From contig CAIQWJ010000025.1 in the NCBI GenBank assembly GCA_903875575.1, positions 49,772 through 113,771 on the forward strand: a stretch of 64,000 nt of DNA. Reading direction: 5' to 3'. The notes below the pieces were generated by a model that saw only the letters and a list, made by a program, of their open reading frames with translations, did not search any database and was not told where the DNA came from. The stretch comes from an uncultured Acidobacteriia bacterium (GTDB lineage Bacteria > Acidobacteriota > Terriglobia > Bryobacterales > Bryobacteraceae). This document shows positions 17,791 through 26,168 of this stretch, piece by piece (the first letter of the stretch is position 1; every line of letters starts with the position of its first letter). Made by a program: the position numbers and the translations under genes.

Positions 17791-17910
17791 TCGTCCGCTT
17801 TAGCCTGAGTTGGAGATAGCGCCCCGTCTACGGGGGACTACCTTTAGTATTACTATCCTCAGTATAAGGACACGGCTGCCAGGCCGCAAGATATTTCGCC
17901 GATTTTGCGT

Positions 17911-18474
17911 TTAAACTGCAACCCTATTTTCAGCGGTTGCAACACGTTGCGAGAGCCAGGCGTACATGCCGAACAGCGCGGCGGAGAAGAACAAATCACC
18001 GGCCAGCGTGCGTCCCCAGAAGGGCAGCGCGGCGGCGTAGCAACTCACAAGGCCGGCGAAGTTCGGGGTGTAGAACGGAACGGCGCTTCGAGAGGCGCTA
18101 AACCACATGGCAAAGTTCGTTAGCAGGAAAAACTGCAGACTGCACAGAAACGCCGCCAGGCCGACGCGCATGCCGGTGACGTTGCTCACCACACGCCGGC
18201 CGATCCAGACACTGATCAGGAAGCTGGCGTAGATGACGGGCGAGGTGGAAGTGTAACCGCTATGGCCGCCGGCAGCGGCACCGACGATCGGGTCGGTGGC
18301 GAGCATGACGACGAGGGGCAGAGCATAGGCCAGGGGTCCGGCGATCCGGGAACCCGCGAACAGGCAGGAACCGCCCAGCGGCGTTACGTTGGGGGCATGC
18401 GGGACCAGGCGGCCCAGTGCGCTCAGAACGGTCAGGCCAATGGCATAGTTGCGGGAATTATTCTGGTTGCTCAT
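17911..18474 (-). CDS. DUF6580-like multi-pass membrane protein in the B12 operon
   Basis: A 187-residue membrane protein with about five hydrophobic segments. The pattern ALGRLVPHAPNVTPLGGSCLFAG at the N-terminus and GRTLAGDLFFSAALFGMYAWL at the C-terminus fits the DUF6580 family, whose fold resembles substrate-binding subunits of ECF-type transporters. It is the last gene of a unit led by a cobalamin riboswitch, 12 bases after the adenosyltransferase. ATG at 18474 has GGAG at a good distance, so it is preferred over 18486. Inference: an inner-membrane carrier for cobalamin or a precursor. No ATPase component is nearby. Confidence 0.72.
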   Translation of the reverse strand: MSNQNNSRNYAIGLTVLSALGRLVPHAPNVTPLGGSCLFAGSRIAGPLAYALPLVVMLATDPIVGAAAGGHSGYTSTSPVIYASFLISVWIGRRVVSNVTGMRVGLAAFLCSLQFFLLTNFAMWFSASRSAVPFYTPNFAGLVSCYAAALPFWGRTLAGDLFFSAALFGMYAWLSQRVATAENRVAV

Positions 18475-18486
18475 TTGTATCTCCAT

Positions 18487-19152
18487 TTATAGTAACTCTG
18501 TTCCGGCGCTGTCCGGAATTGTAATTTTCGAAACCGATGCTGCTTCGTTTGGTTCCCAAAGATTCTCTGCCGCGCCGAGTTGCAGGCTGGCCCAGCGGCT
18601 CCACACAAAAAACGCATCGCTCAGCCGGTTCAGCCAGGTGATCACTTCCGCATCCAGGCGCTCTCGGGCCGCCAGCGCCACGCAGATTCGTTCGGCGCGG
18701 CGGCAGACGGTTCTGCATATATGCAGTTGCGCATTGAGCGGACACCCACCCGGCAGGACGAAGGAACGAAGAGCTGGCAGGCCCCGATTCATTCGGTCCA
18801 TTTCGTGTTCGAGCTGGGTGGATTCGGCGGATGTGATGCGGGGCTGCTTCGGATGGATATCTTCAGGCAGGGTGGCGAGGACGGAGCCCGCGTTGAACAA
18901 TTCGTGCTGCACGCGGCGAAGGATTGTAGCCAGTTCTGCCAGGGCCGGAGTCTGGCTGGAAAGTTCGAGGGCGGTCTCCCTGGCGAACCCGACGAAACTG
19001 TTCAATTCGTCAACAGTTCCGTAGGCTTCGATGCGAAGATCGTCTTTCGAAACTCGTTGGCCGCCCACGAGACTTGTCTGGCCGGAATCGCCACGTCGCG
19101 TATACACGCGATTGATGGCGAGGCGGGGTTCGTTGAAGGCGTCGTGACTCAT
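18487..19152 (-). CDS. Cob(I)alamin adenosyltransferase, PduO type
   Basis: A 221-residue enzyme that transfers the adenosyl group of ATP to cob(I)alamin. The ATP-binding N-terminal motif YTRRGDSGQTSL (about 17-28) is diagnostic of the PduO family. It is followed by AYGTVDELNSFVG and the C-terminal helix with RRAERICVALA, all in the expected order and spacing. AGGAG lies 7 bases upstream of the start. It sits 10 bases after the TonB receptor gene and so falls under the same B12 riboswitch. It would convert imported corrinoid to coenzyme form in the cytoplasm. Confidence 0.93.
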   Translation of the reverse strand: MSHDAFNEPRLAINRVYTRRGDSGQTSLVGGQRVSKDDLRIEAYGTVDELNSFVGFARETALELSSQTPALAELATILRRVQHELFNAGSVLATLPEDIHPKQPRITSAESTQLEHEMDRMNRGLPALRSFVLPGGCPLNAQLHICRTVCRRAERICVALAARERLDAEVITWLNRLSDAFFVWSRWASLQLGAAENLWEPNEAASVSKITIPDSAGTELL

Positions 19153-19162
19153 GACATTTCTC

Positions 19163-21367
19163 CTAACGTGCGCGGGCGAGATTCCATTTGAGGCCCGTCA
19201 CCACATTGAGGAGTGGAGCCGGGTAGCCGTAGATCTCTTCATAGTGCTGATCCAGGGCGTTGCGCAGATTCACATAAGCGGTAAGGTTGTGGCGGACCCG
19301 GAGGTTTATGTTGATGCCGGCATTCTGATAGCCCGCGCTCTTGTAGAAGCCAGCGTAGGCACCGTAGTTCGGTTCCACGTCCAGCGTGTGGCCGCGCCAA
19401 TTGCCCGTCAGGTTCACGTCGGCACGGCCGTAGCGAACCGTGGTCACGAACAAGCCAGACTGCTTCGGACGGCGCAACAGGGGCTGGCCCAGATAGTAGT
19501 AGTTCTGCACCAGACCGGTGCTGCCGTTGAGCGACATCACTTCGGATTCGAGCCAGGTGTAGCTACCGTTCATGGAGAGCCACCTGGTGGGGCGGAATTG
19601 AGCGGAGGTTTCGATGCCCTCCGCGCGTGCATTCGCCAGGTTTCCGGTGGAATATTGGGACAATTTTGAAAGTGAGCCGCCGAGCGAGACAATCAGATCG
19701 TGATAGCGGTTTTGAAACCAGGTGGCATCGAGCGACAGCTTGTTGCCAAATAAGCGCTGCTCCACGCCGGCATCGTAGCTGCGGGTCTTCTCCGGCAGAA
19801 GTGCCGGGTTGTTGGTGAAGGCGAGGTCTGAGCCACCGGGCGGCCGGATACCGGTGCCGTAGGAGCCGTGAATGCGGGTGCCCGGACGCGCGAGCCACGC
19901 GGCACCAATTTTGGGGCTGATTTCGAGGTCGGTGCGGGCGGGAAAATCGGGGCGAGCGGGATAGCCGTACGCATTGCCGGGGACTAACGGCATCCGGTAG
20001 GTCTCCGCACGAACACCGAAGTTCACGAACAGTTTGCCGAAGTTCAGGCGATTTTCGACGTATTCGCTGACGTCGTCACGCCGCAGCAGGAAGCTGGAGC
20101 CATTCGTCGTGTTGACGTAGGTGTTGCGCATCTCTTCGCGATGAAACACGGAGCCGGCAGCCAGGGTCCACGTCTTGCTGACGGTGTAAGTGGCACGCGC
20201 CTCACCGTTGCCCGCCAGATCTTTGTTGAAACTGGCTCCATAGGGACTCAGGTAGAGGTTGTTATTCCAGAAAGCACCGGCGATGAGGTCAAGCCGCAGT
20301 TTGTCGGTGAGGTCGCCGCTATAGTGGCCACCGTAGGTGGAGGTATTGTTCTTACTGCGGCTGATAAGGTCGAGGCCGGAATAAAGGCCAGCGGGGTTGG
20401 AGCCATAGGGTCCGGGCTCGCCCACGTTGTTGGAGTTGAAATCGCCGAAGATGGAAAGCTTGTTGGCGCGCCAGCGGTGGTCGAGGACCAGCAGGCCATT
20501 GTCGTTACGGTAGTCGGCGTTGCGAACGGGGCCATTGGTGAGGAGGCTGGAGAAAGATCCGGCGAGGCCCCAACCACGCGCAATCATGGCTTCGCCGCTG
20601 ATGGATACCCGGTTCTCATCGTGCGTGCCACCTTCGGCGGCGATGTCGAGTGCGGGGCCGCTTTCGGGAGAGCGGGTTTCGAAACTCACCACGCTACCGA
20701 GGGCGTAGGAACCGTAGATAGCGGACTGCGGGCCGCGCGCCACCCGGATTTCTTCCAGAGCGTCAGCAGGAAGATGGGCAAAATCGAACAGACCGCCGTA
20801 GTAGAAGCTGTTGACGGGGATACCGTTCAGGAGCACCAGATTGTTGTTGGAATTCCCGCCCCGCACGAACAGATCAGCTACGGAACCGCGCGCTCCATCC
20901 TGCGCGAAAACCATGCCGGGCAGAGTGCGAAGTAAGTCGACGGCCTGAGCTTCGTTACGTTCGCGAAGATCGACGCTGGTAACCACACTCACCTGCGAAC
21001 CCTGCTGGCTGGGAATAGCATCAATGGCGGAACCTGCTACCTGGACGGATTCGTTCAGCGGCGCAAGGGCCAGACGGACGACGGCGGACGGTGCGGAAGC
21101 GGAAGTGGCGAAACCCTGGGCGGCGACGCGAAGCTGAACGTTTTCGTAAAGCGGGGAAACGTAGAGATCGAAGACACCGCGATCATCGGTGACCTGTTGC
21201 GTGATCACACCAAGGCCGTTGGTGGCGGCGACCTGGGCCCCGGAGATCGGTTTGCCCGTCGGGTCGACGACGACGCCTTTTAGTTCGGCTGCTTTGGCCT
21301 CTGAAGAGAAAAACACACACGTGGAAAAACAGACGAGCGTGCAGAAAAACAGTCTGGATGTGGTCAT
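19163..21367 (-). CDS. TonB-dependent cobalamin-type outer-membrane receptor
   Basis: A 734-residue receptor. A signal peptide (to about residue 27) is followed by a CarboxypepD-reg-like beta-sandwich (about 28-105), a plug domain (about 115-235, including VDLLRTLPGMVFAQDG, FVRGGNSNNNLVLLNGIPVN and RGPQSAIYGSYALGSVV) and a beta barrel to the C-terminus. The order is that of BtuB-like receptors with an extra N-terminal domain. Control by the B12 riboswitch immediately upstream points to corrinoid uptake, in partnership with TonB/ExbBD. The frame runs back to 21493 inside the riboswitch; ATG at 21367 is the real start because it begins the signal peptide. Confidence 0.92.
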   Translation of the reverse strand: MTTSRLFFCTLVCFSTCVFFSSEAKAAELKGVVVDPTGKPISGAQVAATNGLGVITQQVTDDRGVFDLYVSPLYENVQLRVAAQGFATSASAPSAVVRLALAPLNESVQVAGSAIDAIPSQQGSQVSVVTSVDLRERNEAQAVDLLRTLPGMVFAQDGARGSVADLFVRGGNSNNNLVLLNGIPVNSFYYGGLFDFAHLPADALEEIRVARGPQSAIYGSYALGSVVSFETRSPESGPALDIAAEGGTHDENRVSISGEAMIARGWGLAGSFSSLLTNGPVRNADYRNDNGLLVLDHRWRANKLSIFGDFNSNNVGEPGPYGSNPAGLYSGLDLISRSKNNTSTYGGHYSGDLTDKLRLDLIAGAFWNNNLYLSPYGASFNKDLAGNGEARATYTVSKTWTLAAGSVFHREEMRNTYVNTTNGSSFLLRRDDVSEYVENRLNFGKLFVNFGVRAETYRMPLVPGNAYGYPARPDFPARTDLEISPKIGAAWLARPGTRIHGSYGTGIRPPGGSDLAFTNNPALLPEKTRSYDAGVEQRLFGNKLSLDATWFQNRYHDLIVSLGGSLSKLSQYSTGNLANARAEGIETSAQFRPTRWLSMNGSYTWLESEVMSLNGSTGLVQNYYYLGQPLLRRPKQSGLFVTTVRYGRADVNLTGNWRGHTLDVEPNYGAYAGFYKSAGYQNAGININLRVRHNLTAYVNLRNALDQHYEEIYGYPAPLLNVVTGLKWNLARAR

Positions 21368-21373
21368 ATATCG

Positions 21374-21389
21374 GGCAGCCCTGGCTGCC
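21374..21389 (-). promoter_or_regulatory. Hairpin between ribosome site and start codon of the B12 receptor gene
   Basis: GGCAGCC and GGCTGCC form an inverted repeat (21374-21380 with 21383-21389). It lies between AAAGGA and the ATG, which are about 25 bases apart in linear sequence. Folding would bring the two close. It may be an expression platform of the upstream riboswitch or a docking aid; function is inferred. Confidence 0.4.
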
Positions 21390-21424
21390 GTCCTTTCCGC
21401 TTCCGCAGTTTTTCCATGGGACAA

Positions 21425-21605
21425 CGTTCGTCCATGGCTCACGCGGGCCGGTCTCCTGACTTGCGCGTCATTGGCATCCATTCGCCTTCCCATCCGGTAA
21501 GGGACAGTGGCCTGTGAGTGGATCCTCGGCGCTTACAGTGGCGGGGCCGTGCTGGATTCACACCAGCTTCCCAAAACAACGCCTGCGTGCTGCTGAAGCA
21601 ATTTC
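21425..21605 (-). promoter_or_regulatory. Cobalamin riboswitch
   Basis: Read on the minus strand, the leader contains, in the correct order, the conserved blocks of the cobalamin aptamer: GGGAAGCTGGTGTGAATCC, the CGGCCCCGCCACTGTAAGCG core, AGGCCACTGTCCC, GATGGGAAGG, and the B12 box AAGTCAGGAGACCGGCC. It precedes the TonB receptor gene at 21367. High adenosylcobalamin should reduce expression of the operon. The outer boundaries are approximate. Confidence 0.95.
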
Positions 21606-21637
21606 AGGCTAGCACAAGGACGGGGAGTCGTGGAATC

Positions 21638-22579
21638 TCAGGCTGTGTAGAGATCGCCAGCCAAATATTTGAGGCCGGAATCGCAGGCAACTGTCACTAC
21701 ATTTGCATCCGGCCCCAGTTCCTTCGCGAGCTGAATCGCCGCGGCGACATTCAGTCCGGTGGAGGTTCCCGCGAGGACGCCTTCCTCGCGGGCGAGCCCT
21801 TTCGCCATGTCTCTGGCGGTGGCTTCCGGGACGGCGCGAATCTCATCGATATCTCCGGGTTGCAGATGTGGCGGCAGGAAGCCTACACCGACCCCTTCTA
21901 CGCGATGCGCGCCGCCGCGCCCTGTGCTGATGAAGGGGGATTCCGCCGGCTCCAGCGCCACGATGCGCGCGGGAGAGCACGCCGCTTTGAGCGCTCGGGA
22001 CACACCCACCAGCATTCCGCCGCTGCCGACCGCGCCGCAAAATACCGTGATGCCCCCGGGCAGTTCACGCAGGAGTTCGTCGGCCATAGCCATGTAGCCG
22101 GTGAGCACGTCCGCATTGTTGAACTGGTCGGCCCAGAAGACACCGGGCTGACAGGTTTCGCGCGCCAGTTCCGCCTTCATGCGGTCGAACAGCTCCGGCG
22201 TGATGCGGCCGCCTTCGCTGCGCACCAGAATCAAATCGGCGCCCAGTGCTCGCATGGATTCCAGTTTCTCCCGCGCGAAAGCGTCGGAGGAAACCGGCGT
22301 GAAGCGATAGCCCTTGACTGCGCAGACCATGGCGAGCGCGCAACCGGTGCTGCCGCCGGTATATTCCACAACGCGCATTCCGGGTATCAGGGCACCGCGC
22401 CGTTCCGCGCCTTCGATCACGGAGAGCGCCATACGGTCTTTGTAAGAGCCAGTCGGATTGTAGTACTCAAGCTTCAGGAAGACGTGGGCCGCACCGGCAG
22501 GTACAACGCTACTCAGCCGAATCAACGGCGTGTTGCCGATGGCTCGAAGCGCGGATGGCCTGGCCGGGGTTTCGTTCAT
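21638..22579 (-). CDS. Cysteine synthase family PLP enzyme
   Basis: A 313-residue fold-type II PLP enzyme. The PLP lysine is K47 in NPTGSYKDRM, and the Asn/Gly-rich loop is TGGSTGCALA (about 74-83), where O-acetylserine sulfhydrylases usually have SGNTG. A phosphate-binding Gly loop is at GAVGSGGMLVG. Family members make cysteine from O-acetylserine, or form cystathionine or related products. The altered loop argues for a divergent specificity, so a precise substrate is not assigned. The gene is 6 bases from the receiver-like gene on the same strand and may be co-transcribed with it. The B12 operon lies downstream but starts from its own leader. Confidence 0.85.
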   Translation of the reverse strand: MNETPARPSALRAIGNTPLIRLSSVVPAGAAHVFLKLEYYNPTGSYKDRMALSVIEGAERRGALIPGMRVVEYTGGSTGCALAMVCAVKGYRFTPVSSDAFAREKLESMRALGADLILVRSEGGRITPELFDRMKAELARETCQPGVFWADQFNNADVLTGYMAMADELLRELPGGITVFCGAVGSGGMLVGVSRALKAACSPARIVALEPAESPFISTGRGGAHRVEGVGVGFLPPHLQPGDIDEIRAVPEATARDMAKGLAREEGVLAGTSTGLNVAAAIQLAKELGPDANVVTVACDSGLKYLAGDLYTA

Positions 22580-22585
22580 CAGGGG

Positions 22586-22972
22586 CTAGCGCGGAGGGGG
22601 CGCAGTAGCGTGGCGCTTCAGGATTACAGGGAGGTTTTGCGCGAAGACGCTGCGCGCCACAACCATATCGCAGCCGCTATTCTGGGCTTCCAGCTTGAGT
22701 TCGGTCTGCACGTGTGAGACGAAGCCGATGGTGCTGACGCGCTTCGTATCCGGATCTGCCTTCATGGCACGGATGATTTCGAGAGGCTCGGCGGCATCGC
22801 AGTTGAGATCGAAGATGACAACAGACGGCTTCTCCTTCACCTTTTCGAGGATGGTGGCCTTGTCTTTGAGGAACTCAACCGACATGCCGTATTTCTTAGC
22901 CATGTCGTGAATCTTGGCCGAAAAGAAAAGGTCTGTCATTACTGCAAGAATTTTGCGGGTCTGAACTGGCAT
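22586..22972 (-). CDS. Receiver-domain-like protein
   Basis: A 128-residue protein that appears to be a stand-alone response-regulator receiver fold. Its alternating strands and helices include KILAVMTDLFFSAKIHDMA, then SVVIFDLNCD (Asp at the phospho-acceptor strand end) and STIGFVSHVQTELK. The usual acidic pair at the end of strand 1 is not clear (MTD only), and the strand-5 Lys is replaced (MVVARSVF). It may therefore not be phosphorylated. No kinase or output domain is adjacent. ATG at 22972 is preferred; 22939 is possible but would remove strand 1. Confidence 0.65.
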   Translation of the reverse strand: MPVQTRKILAVMTDLFFSAKIHDMAKKYGMSVEFLKDKATILEKVKEKPSVVIFDLNCDAAEPLEIIRAMKADPDTKRVSTIGFVSHVQTELKLEAQNSGCDMVVARSVFAQNLPVILKRHATAPPPR

Positions 22973-23115
22973 TCGGATGAATAGAAAGGTGGAGAAAATG
23001 GAATGGTAGCGCGACGGGTACGCTGGCCGCAACCGGGAGACAGGGAGACGGGTGCCGTTGTTCCGGCGGCGTTTGAACTTGCGGGAACGACGAGCCGGGG
23101 ATACCATGAATATCG

Positions 23116-23406
23116 ATGACACCCAACCCTACCCGGATTGTTCTCCACAAGACCGCCGATTACCGGGAGACCTACGCAAACAGCGTTCAGATTCGAGTGA
23201 ACCTGTGGGACTTCTACCTGATGTTCGGCACGATTAATCAGTCGGGTCCGGAGCAGGTGGAGATCCAGAATTTTCAGGGCGTGTTCGTGAGCCCGCAGCA
23301 GGCAAAGGCGTTGCTGGGCCTTTTGCAGCAGAACGTGGGCCAATACGAGGCGGCGTTCGGCGAAATCAAGCTGGAGCCCAGGGCCGGGTCGGGTTTCGTT
23401 CAGTAA
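23116..23406 (+). CDS. DUF3467 protein
   Basis: A 96-residue protein fitting the DUF3467 family: YANSVQIRVNLWDFYLMFGTI, then VFVSPQQAKALLGLLQQNVGQYEAAFG. The family is small, widespread and of unknown function. It lies 143 bases from the divergent receiver-like gene and 4 bases before the glycosyltransferase, so it may share a transcript with the latter. The ATG at 23116 has no strong ribosome site. Confidence 0.82.
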   Translation: MTPNPTRIVLHKTADYRETYANSVQIRVNLWDFYLMFGTINQSGPEQVEIQNFQGVFVSPQQAKALLGLLQQNVGQYEAAFGEIKLEPRAGSGFVQ

Positions 23407-23410
23407 TCGA

Positions 23411-24931
23411 ATGTTTGAGGTGCGCAGACGGGTTCGGCCCCAGCGGTACCTTCTGATCTATGCGCTTGTGGCCGCGGTACTGATCCTGGCGCACGGGCCG
23501 CTGCTGGAACTGCCGTATTACTGGGACGAGGCGGGTCAATTCATTCCGGCGGCCACGGATCTCTATACGAGCGGGTCCTGGATTTCCCACAGCGCGACCC
23601 CCAATGTGCATCCGCCGGGAGTCATGGTGTGGCTGGCGCTGGCATGGCATCTGTTTGGGTTTGCCATCGTCACGACGCGACTGGCGATGCTGGTACTGGC
23701 CGCTTTTGGCGTGTTGACGGCGTTCCTGCTCTCGATTGAACTTTCGCGAGGCAGTCCGGGCACACCCGCATTTGCGGCGGCGATGCTGCTTTGCCTGTCG
23801 CCACTGTTCTACGCGCAATCCATGATGGCGCTGCTGGATATGCCGGCGATGGCGTTTACGTCGCTCGCGTTGCTGTTGTTCCTGCAGAACAAGTTACGGG
23901 CGTCAGCTTTGGCGTGCGTCGCGCTGGTGCTGGTCAAAGAGACGGGTATTGTAGTGCCGCTGGTGTTTGCGGCCTGGCTTGGATATGAGGGCCGCAAGAG
24001 CGAGGAGAGCCGGAAAGAAGCGCTGTGGTTTGCGGTGCCGCTTTTGCCGCTGGTACTGTGGCTGATTGCTTTGCGGTATTTCACCGGGAATTGGTTTGGC
24101 AATGCGGAGTTCGGGAATTACAACCTTTCGTTTCCGCTGAATCCAGGACGTCTCGCATACGCGCTGTTTCGGCGGCTTTACTATGTGCTGATCGGGTCCG
24201 GGCACATCATTGGCACGGTGGTCGTGCTGTATGCATGGAAGCGCATGCCGCTGCTGCGGGACCGGCCGTGGCGCGTTGCGGCTACGGTGATGATCGCTCA
24301 TGTCGTGACGGTGAGCGTGCTGGGCGGGGCTGTGCTGGAAAGATACCTGCTGCCGGTTTTGCCTATCCTCTACGCGGCCTTCGCGGTTTCGATGAGAGCC
24401 GTTGCGGAGCGCCCCGGAAGGATACTCACCGGGTGCCTTGCGGGGTGTCTGGTACTCGCGAATTTCATTAATCCGCCTTATCCGTTTCCCTTTGAAAACA
24501 ATTTGATGTTCGTGGGCTTTGTGGATGCGCAGCGCCAGGCCGCATTTGCAGCCGACACCTACGCGGGCGAAGTGGCGACCACGTTTCCGATGACGACAGC
24601 ACTGGCGCATCCGAACAACGGGTTTCTGATGCTGCCGCATCCGGTACGCGAGTTGCCGGATTTCCGACGCACGACGATTGCGGCGCTGAAGGACAATCCG
24701 CCTCCATTGATGCTGGTTTACAACACCGAACTGGACCCCTGGCATGTGCAGTCCACGCAGGCTTTCCAGTGGTTCTTTGGCCGCTTTTACGCCTATGAAC
24801 GCCCGATGACTGCTGAGGAAATTTCCAGCGAGTTGAACATGCGGATGGCGCGGCGATGGGATAACCACGGCTTCTCCATGTTCCTGCTGGTGAGCGATAA
24901 GGTTGGTGCGCCGTTTTCGCTCAGGCCATGA
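23411..24931 (+). CDS. GT39/ArnT-like membrane glycosyltransferase
   Basis: A 506-residue integral membrane protein with about 10-12 hydrophobic segments. In the first periplasmic loop, the sequence YYWDEAGQF carries the Asp-Glu pair typical of polyprenyl-phosphate sugar transferases of the GT-C fold (family GT39/GT83), and NVHPPGVMVWLALAW follows. It probably transfers a sugar from undecaprenyl phosphate to an envelope acceptor. A long C-terminal periplasmic part has no recognised motif. The donor and acceptor are unknown. Its 3' end overlaps that of the convergent MFS gene by 11 bases. Confidence 0.82.
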   Translation: MFEVRRRVRPQRYLLIYALVAAVLILAHGPLLELPYYWDEAGQFIPAATDLYTSGSWISHSATPNVHPPGVMVWLALAWHLFGFAIVTTRLAMLVLAAFGVLTAFLLSIELSRGSPGTPAFAAAMLLCLSPLFYAQSMMALLDMPAMAFTSLALLLFLQNKLRASALACVALVLVKETGIVVPLVFAAWLGYEGRKSEESRKEALWFAVPLLPLVLWLIALRYFTGNWFGNAEFGNYNLSFPLNPGRLAYALFRRLYYVLIGSGHIIGTVVVLYAWKRMPLLRDRPWRVAATVMIAHVVTVSVLGGAVLERYLLPVLPILYAAFAVSMRAVAERPGRILTGCLAGCLVLANFINPPYPFPFENNLMFVGFVDAQRQAAFAADTYAGEVATTFPMTTALAHPNNGFLMLPHPVRELPDFRRTTIAALKDNPPPLMLVYNTELDPWHVQSTQAFQWFFGRFYAYERPMTAEEISSELNMRMARRWDNHGFSMFLLVSDKVGAPFSLRP

Positions 24932-26168
24932 CCGCAGGTGGTTCCGCTTCGGACGCACGGGCGGCTGCGAACAGCAACAGGCCCGCTACCAGGTAGACCG
25001 CTGAGGCCATCGCGATCGCGCCGCCGAGGCCGTACGACCCCGCCAGCCATGCGATGACGATGGGTGCGGAGCCGCCACCTCCCAGCCAGCCGACTGTGTT
25101 CATCAGGCCTGCCGCCGAGCCACGCGCCTCCGGGCGAATCACGTCGAAAACGGAAGCGAAGATGTTGGCGTCGTAGAGTCCTTTGAAGAAGCCCCATACG
25201 GTGAGGGCCGCAATCAGCCAACCAAGCGATTGAGTCATGCCGCATAACACGACGAATGGCGCACCGCCGAAGACTCCGAGCATCTGGACCAGCATCCTGC
25301 CGCCACGCCGCTTTGCGCGCCACTTGTCCGCGAGCCACCCTCCGCATACCGCCCCAACCATGCTGGCCAACTGCACGTAGATGGTGGCGGTCAGCCCCGA
25401 CATGGCCAGGCTCATGTGAAAGCGATCAAAGAGGAATTTCGGCATCCATGTGAGTAAAACGACGGCCACAAAATTCGCGCAGAGGAAGGCGCCCAGCAGC
25501 AGTAATGCGGCGGGTTGCTGCAGGATGACGCGGAGCGTTTCGCCTAAAGGAAGTTTGTTTGTCACCTGGAGCTGTTCGGACTGGCCGCGCTGCGGTTCCA
25601 GCAGCCAGCGGTTCAGCGCAAAGCCCAGCAGGATTCCCAAGCCGCCGAAGACGATGAATGACCAGCGCCACCCGTAGTGTTGGCCGATGAGACCGGCGAA
25701 GAAACCGCCGGCAATGGTGCCGACATAGACGCTGGTCTGGTGCGCGCCGATCGCGCGCGACCTCGTGGCCGGACCGTGGTAATCGCTGACAAGCGACATG
25801 GAGGCGGGGAAGTAGAAGGCCTCGCCCATGCCTTCGAGTGCACGCATGGCAAACAGACCGTTGAAGCCGTTGACGGCGGCGGTGCAGACGCAAATGGCGC
25901 TCCAGACGTAGAGGCCGCCCAGGATAGCCGTCTTGCGCCGTATGCGGTCTACGATGTTGCCGGCGAACAACGCCCCCAGACCGTAGACCCATGCGAAGGC
26001 GCTGCCCAGCAGTCCAAGTTGGAGGGTGGTGAGGCCCATTGACTTCTGCAGGAGAGGGAAGACGGAGAAAATCGCCTGGCGATCGGCATAGTTGAAAAAC
26101 GCAATGCCCCAGAGCATCGCGACTACCTGCCAACGGTATGCCGCGCTCAGTTCTTTCGAATCAGCCAT
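24921..26168 (-). CDS. MFS transporter, organic-anion/hexuronate-type
   Basis: A 415-residue, 12-helix major-facilitator transporter. The N-terminus NYADRQAIFSVFPLLQKSMGL and the loop 2-3 motif (AGNIVDRIRRKTAI) fit the anion:cation symporter branch that includes hexuronate carriers. Its start overlaps the end of the upstream glycosidase gene by 22 bases, implying translational coupling. Together with that gene it suggests uptake of an acidic sugar. ATG at 26168 is preferred because the N-terminal extension to 26225 would add a hydrophilic tail inside the upstream gene. Substrate is inferred, not shown. Confidence 0.85.
   Translation of the reverse strand: MADSKELSAAYRWQVVAMLWGIAFFNYADRQAIFSVFPLLQKSMGLTTLQLGLLGSAFAWVYGLGALFAGNIVDRIRRKTAILGGLYVWSAICVCTAAVNGFNGLFAMRALEGMGEAFYFPASMSLVSDYHGPATRSRAIGAHQTSVYVGTIAGGFFAGLIGQHYGWRWSFIVFGGLGILLGFALNRWLLEPQRGQSEQLQVTNKLPLGETLRVILQQPAALLLLGAFLCANFVAVVLLTWMPKFLFDRFHMSLAMSGLTATIYVQLASMVGAVCGGWLADKWRAKRRGGRMLVQMLGVFGGAPFVVLCGMTQSLGWLIAALTVWGFFKGLYDANIFASVFDVIRPEARGSAAGLMNTVGWLGGGGSAPIVIAWLAGSYGLGGAIAMASAVYLVAGLLLFAAARASEAEPPAVMA

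Noticed and set aside
21368..21493. N-terminal extension of the B12 receptor
   Set aside because: The extra 42 codons lie in the riboswitch leader, and a signal peptide starts at 21367.
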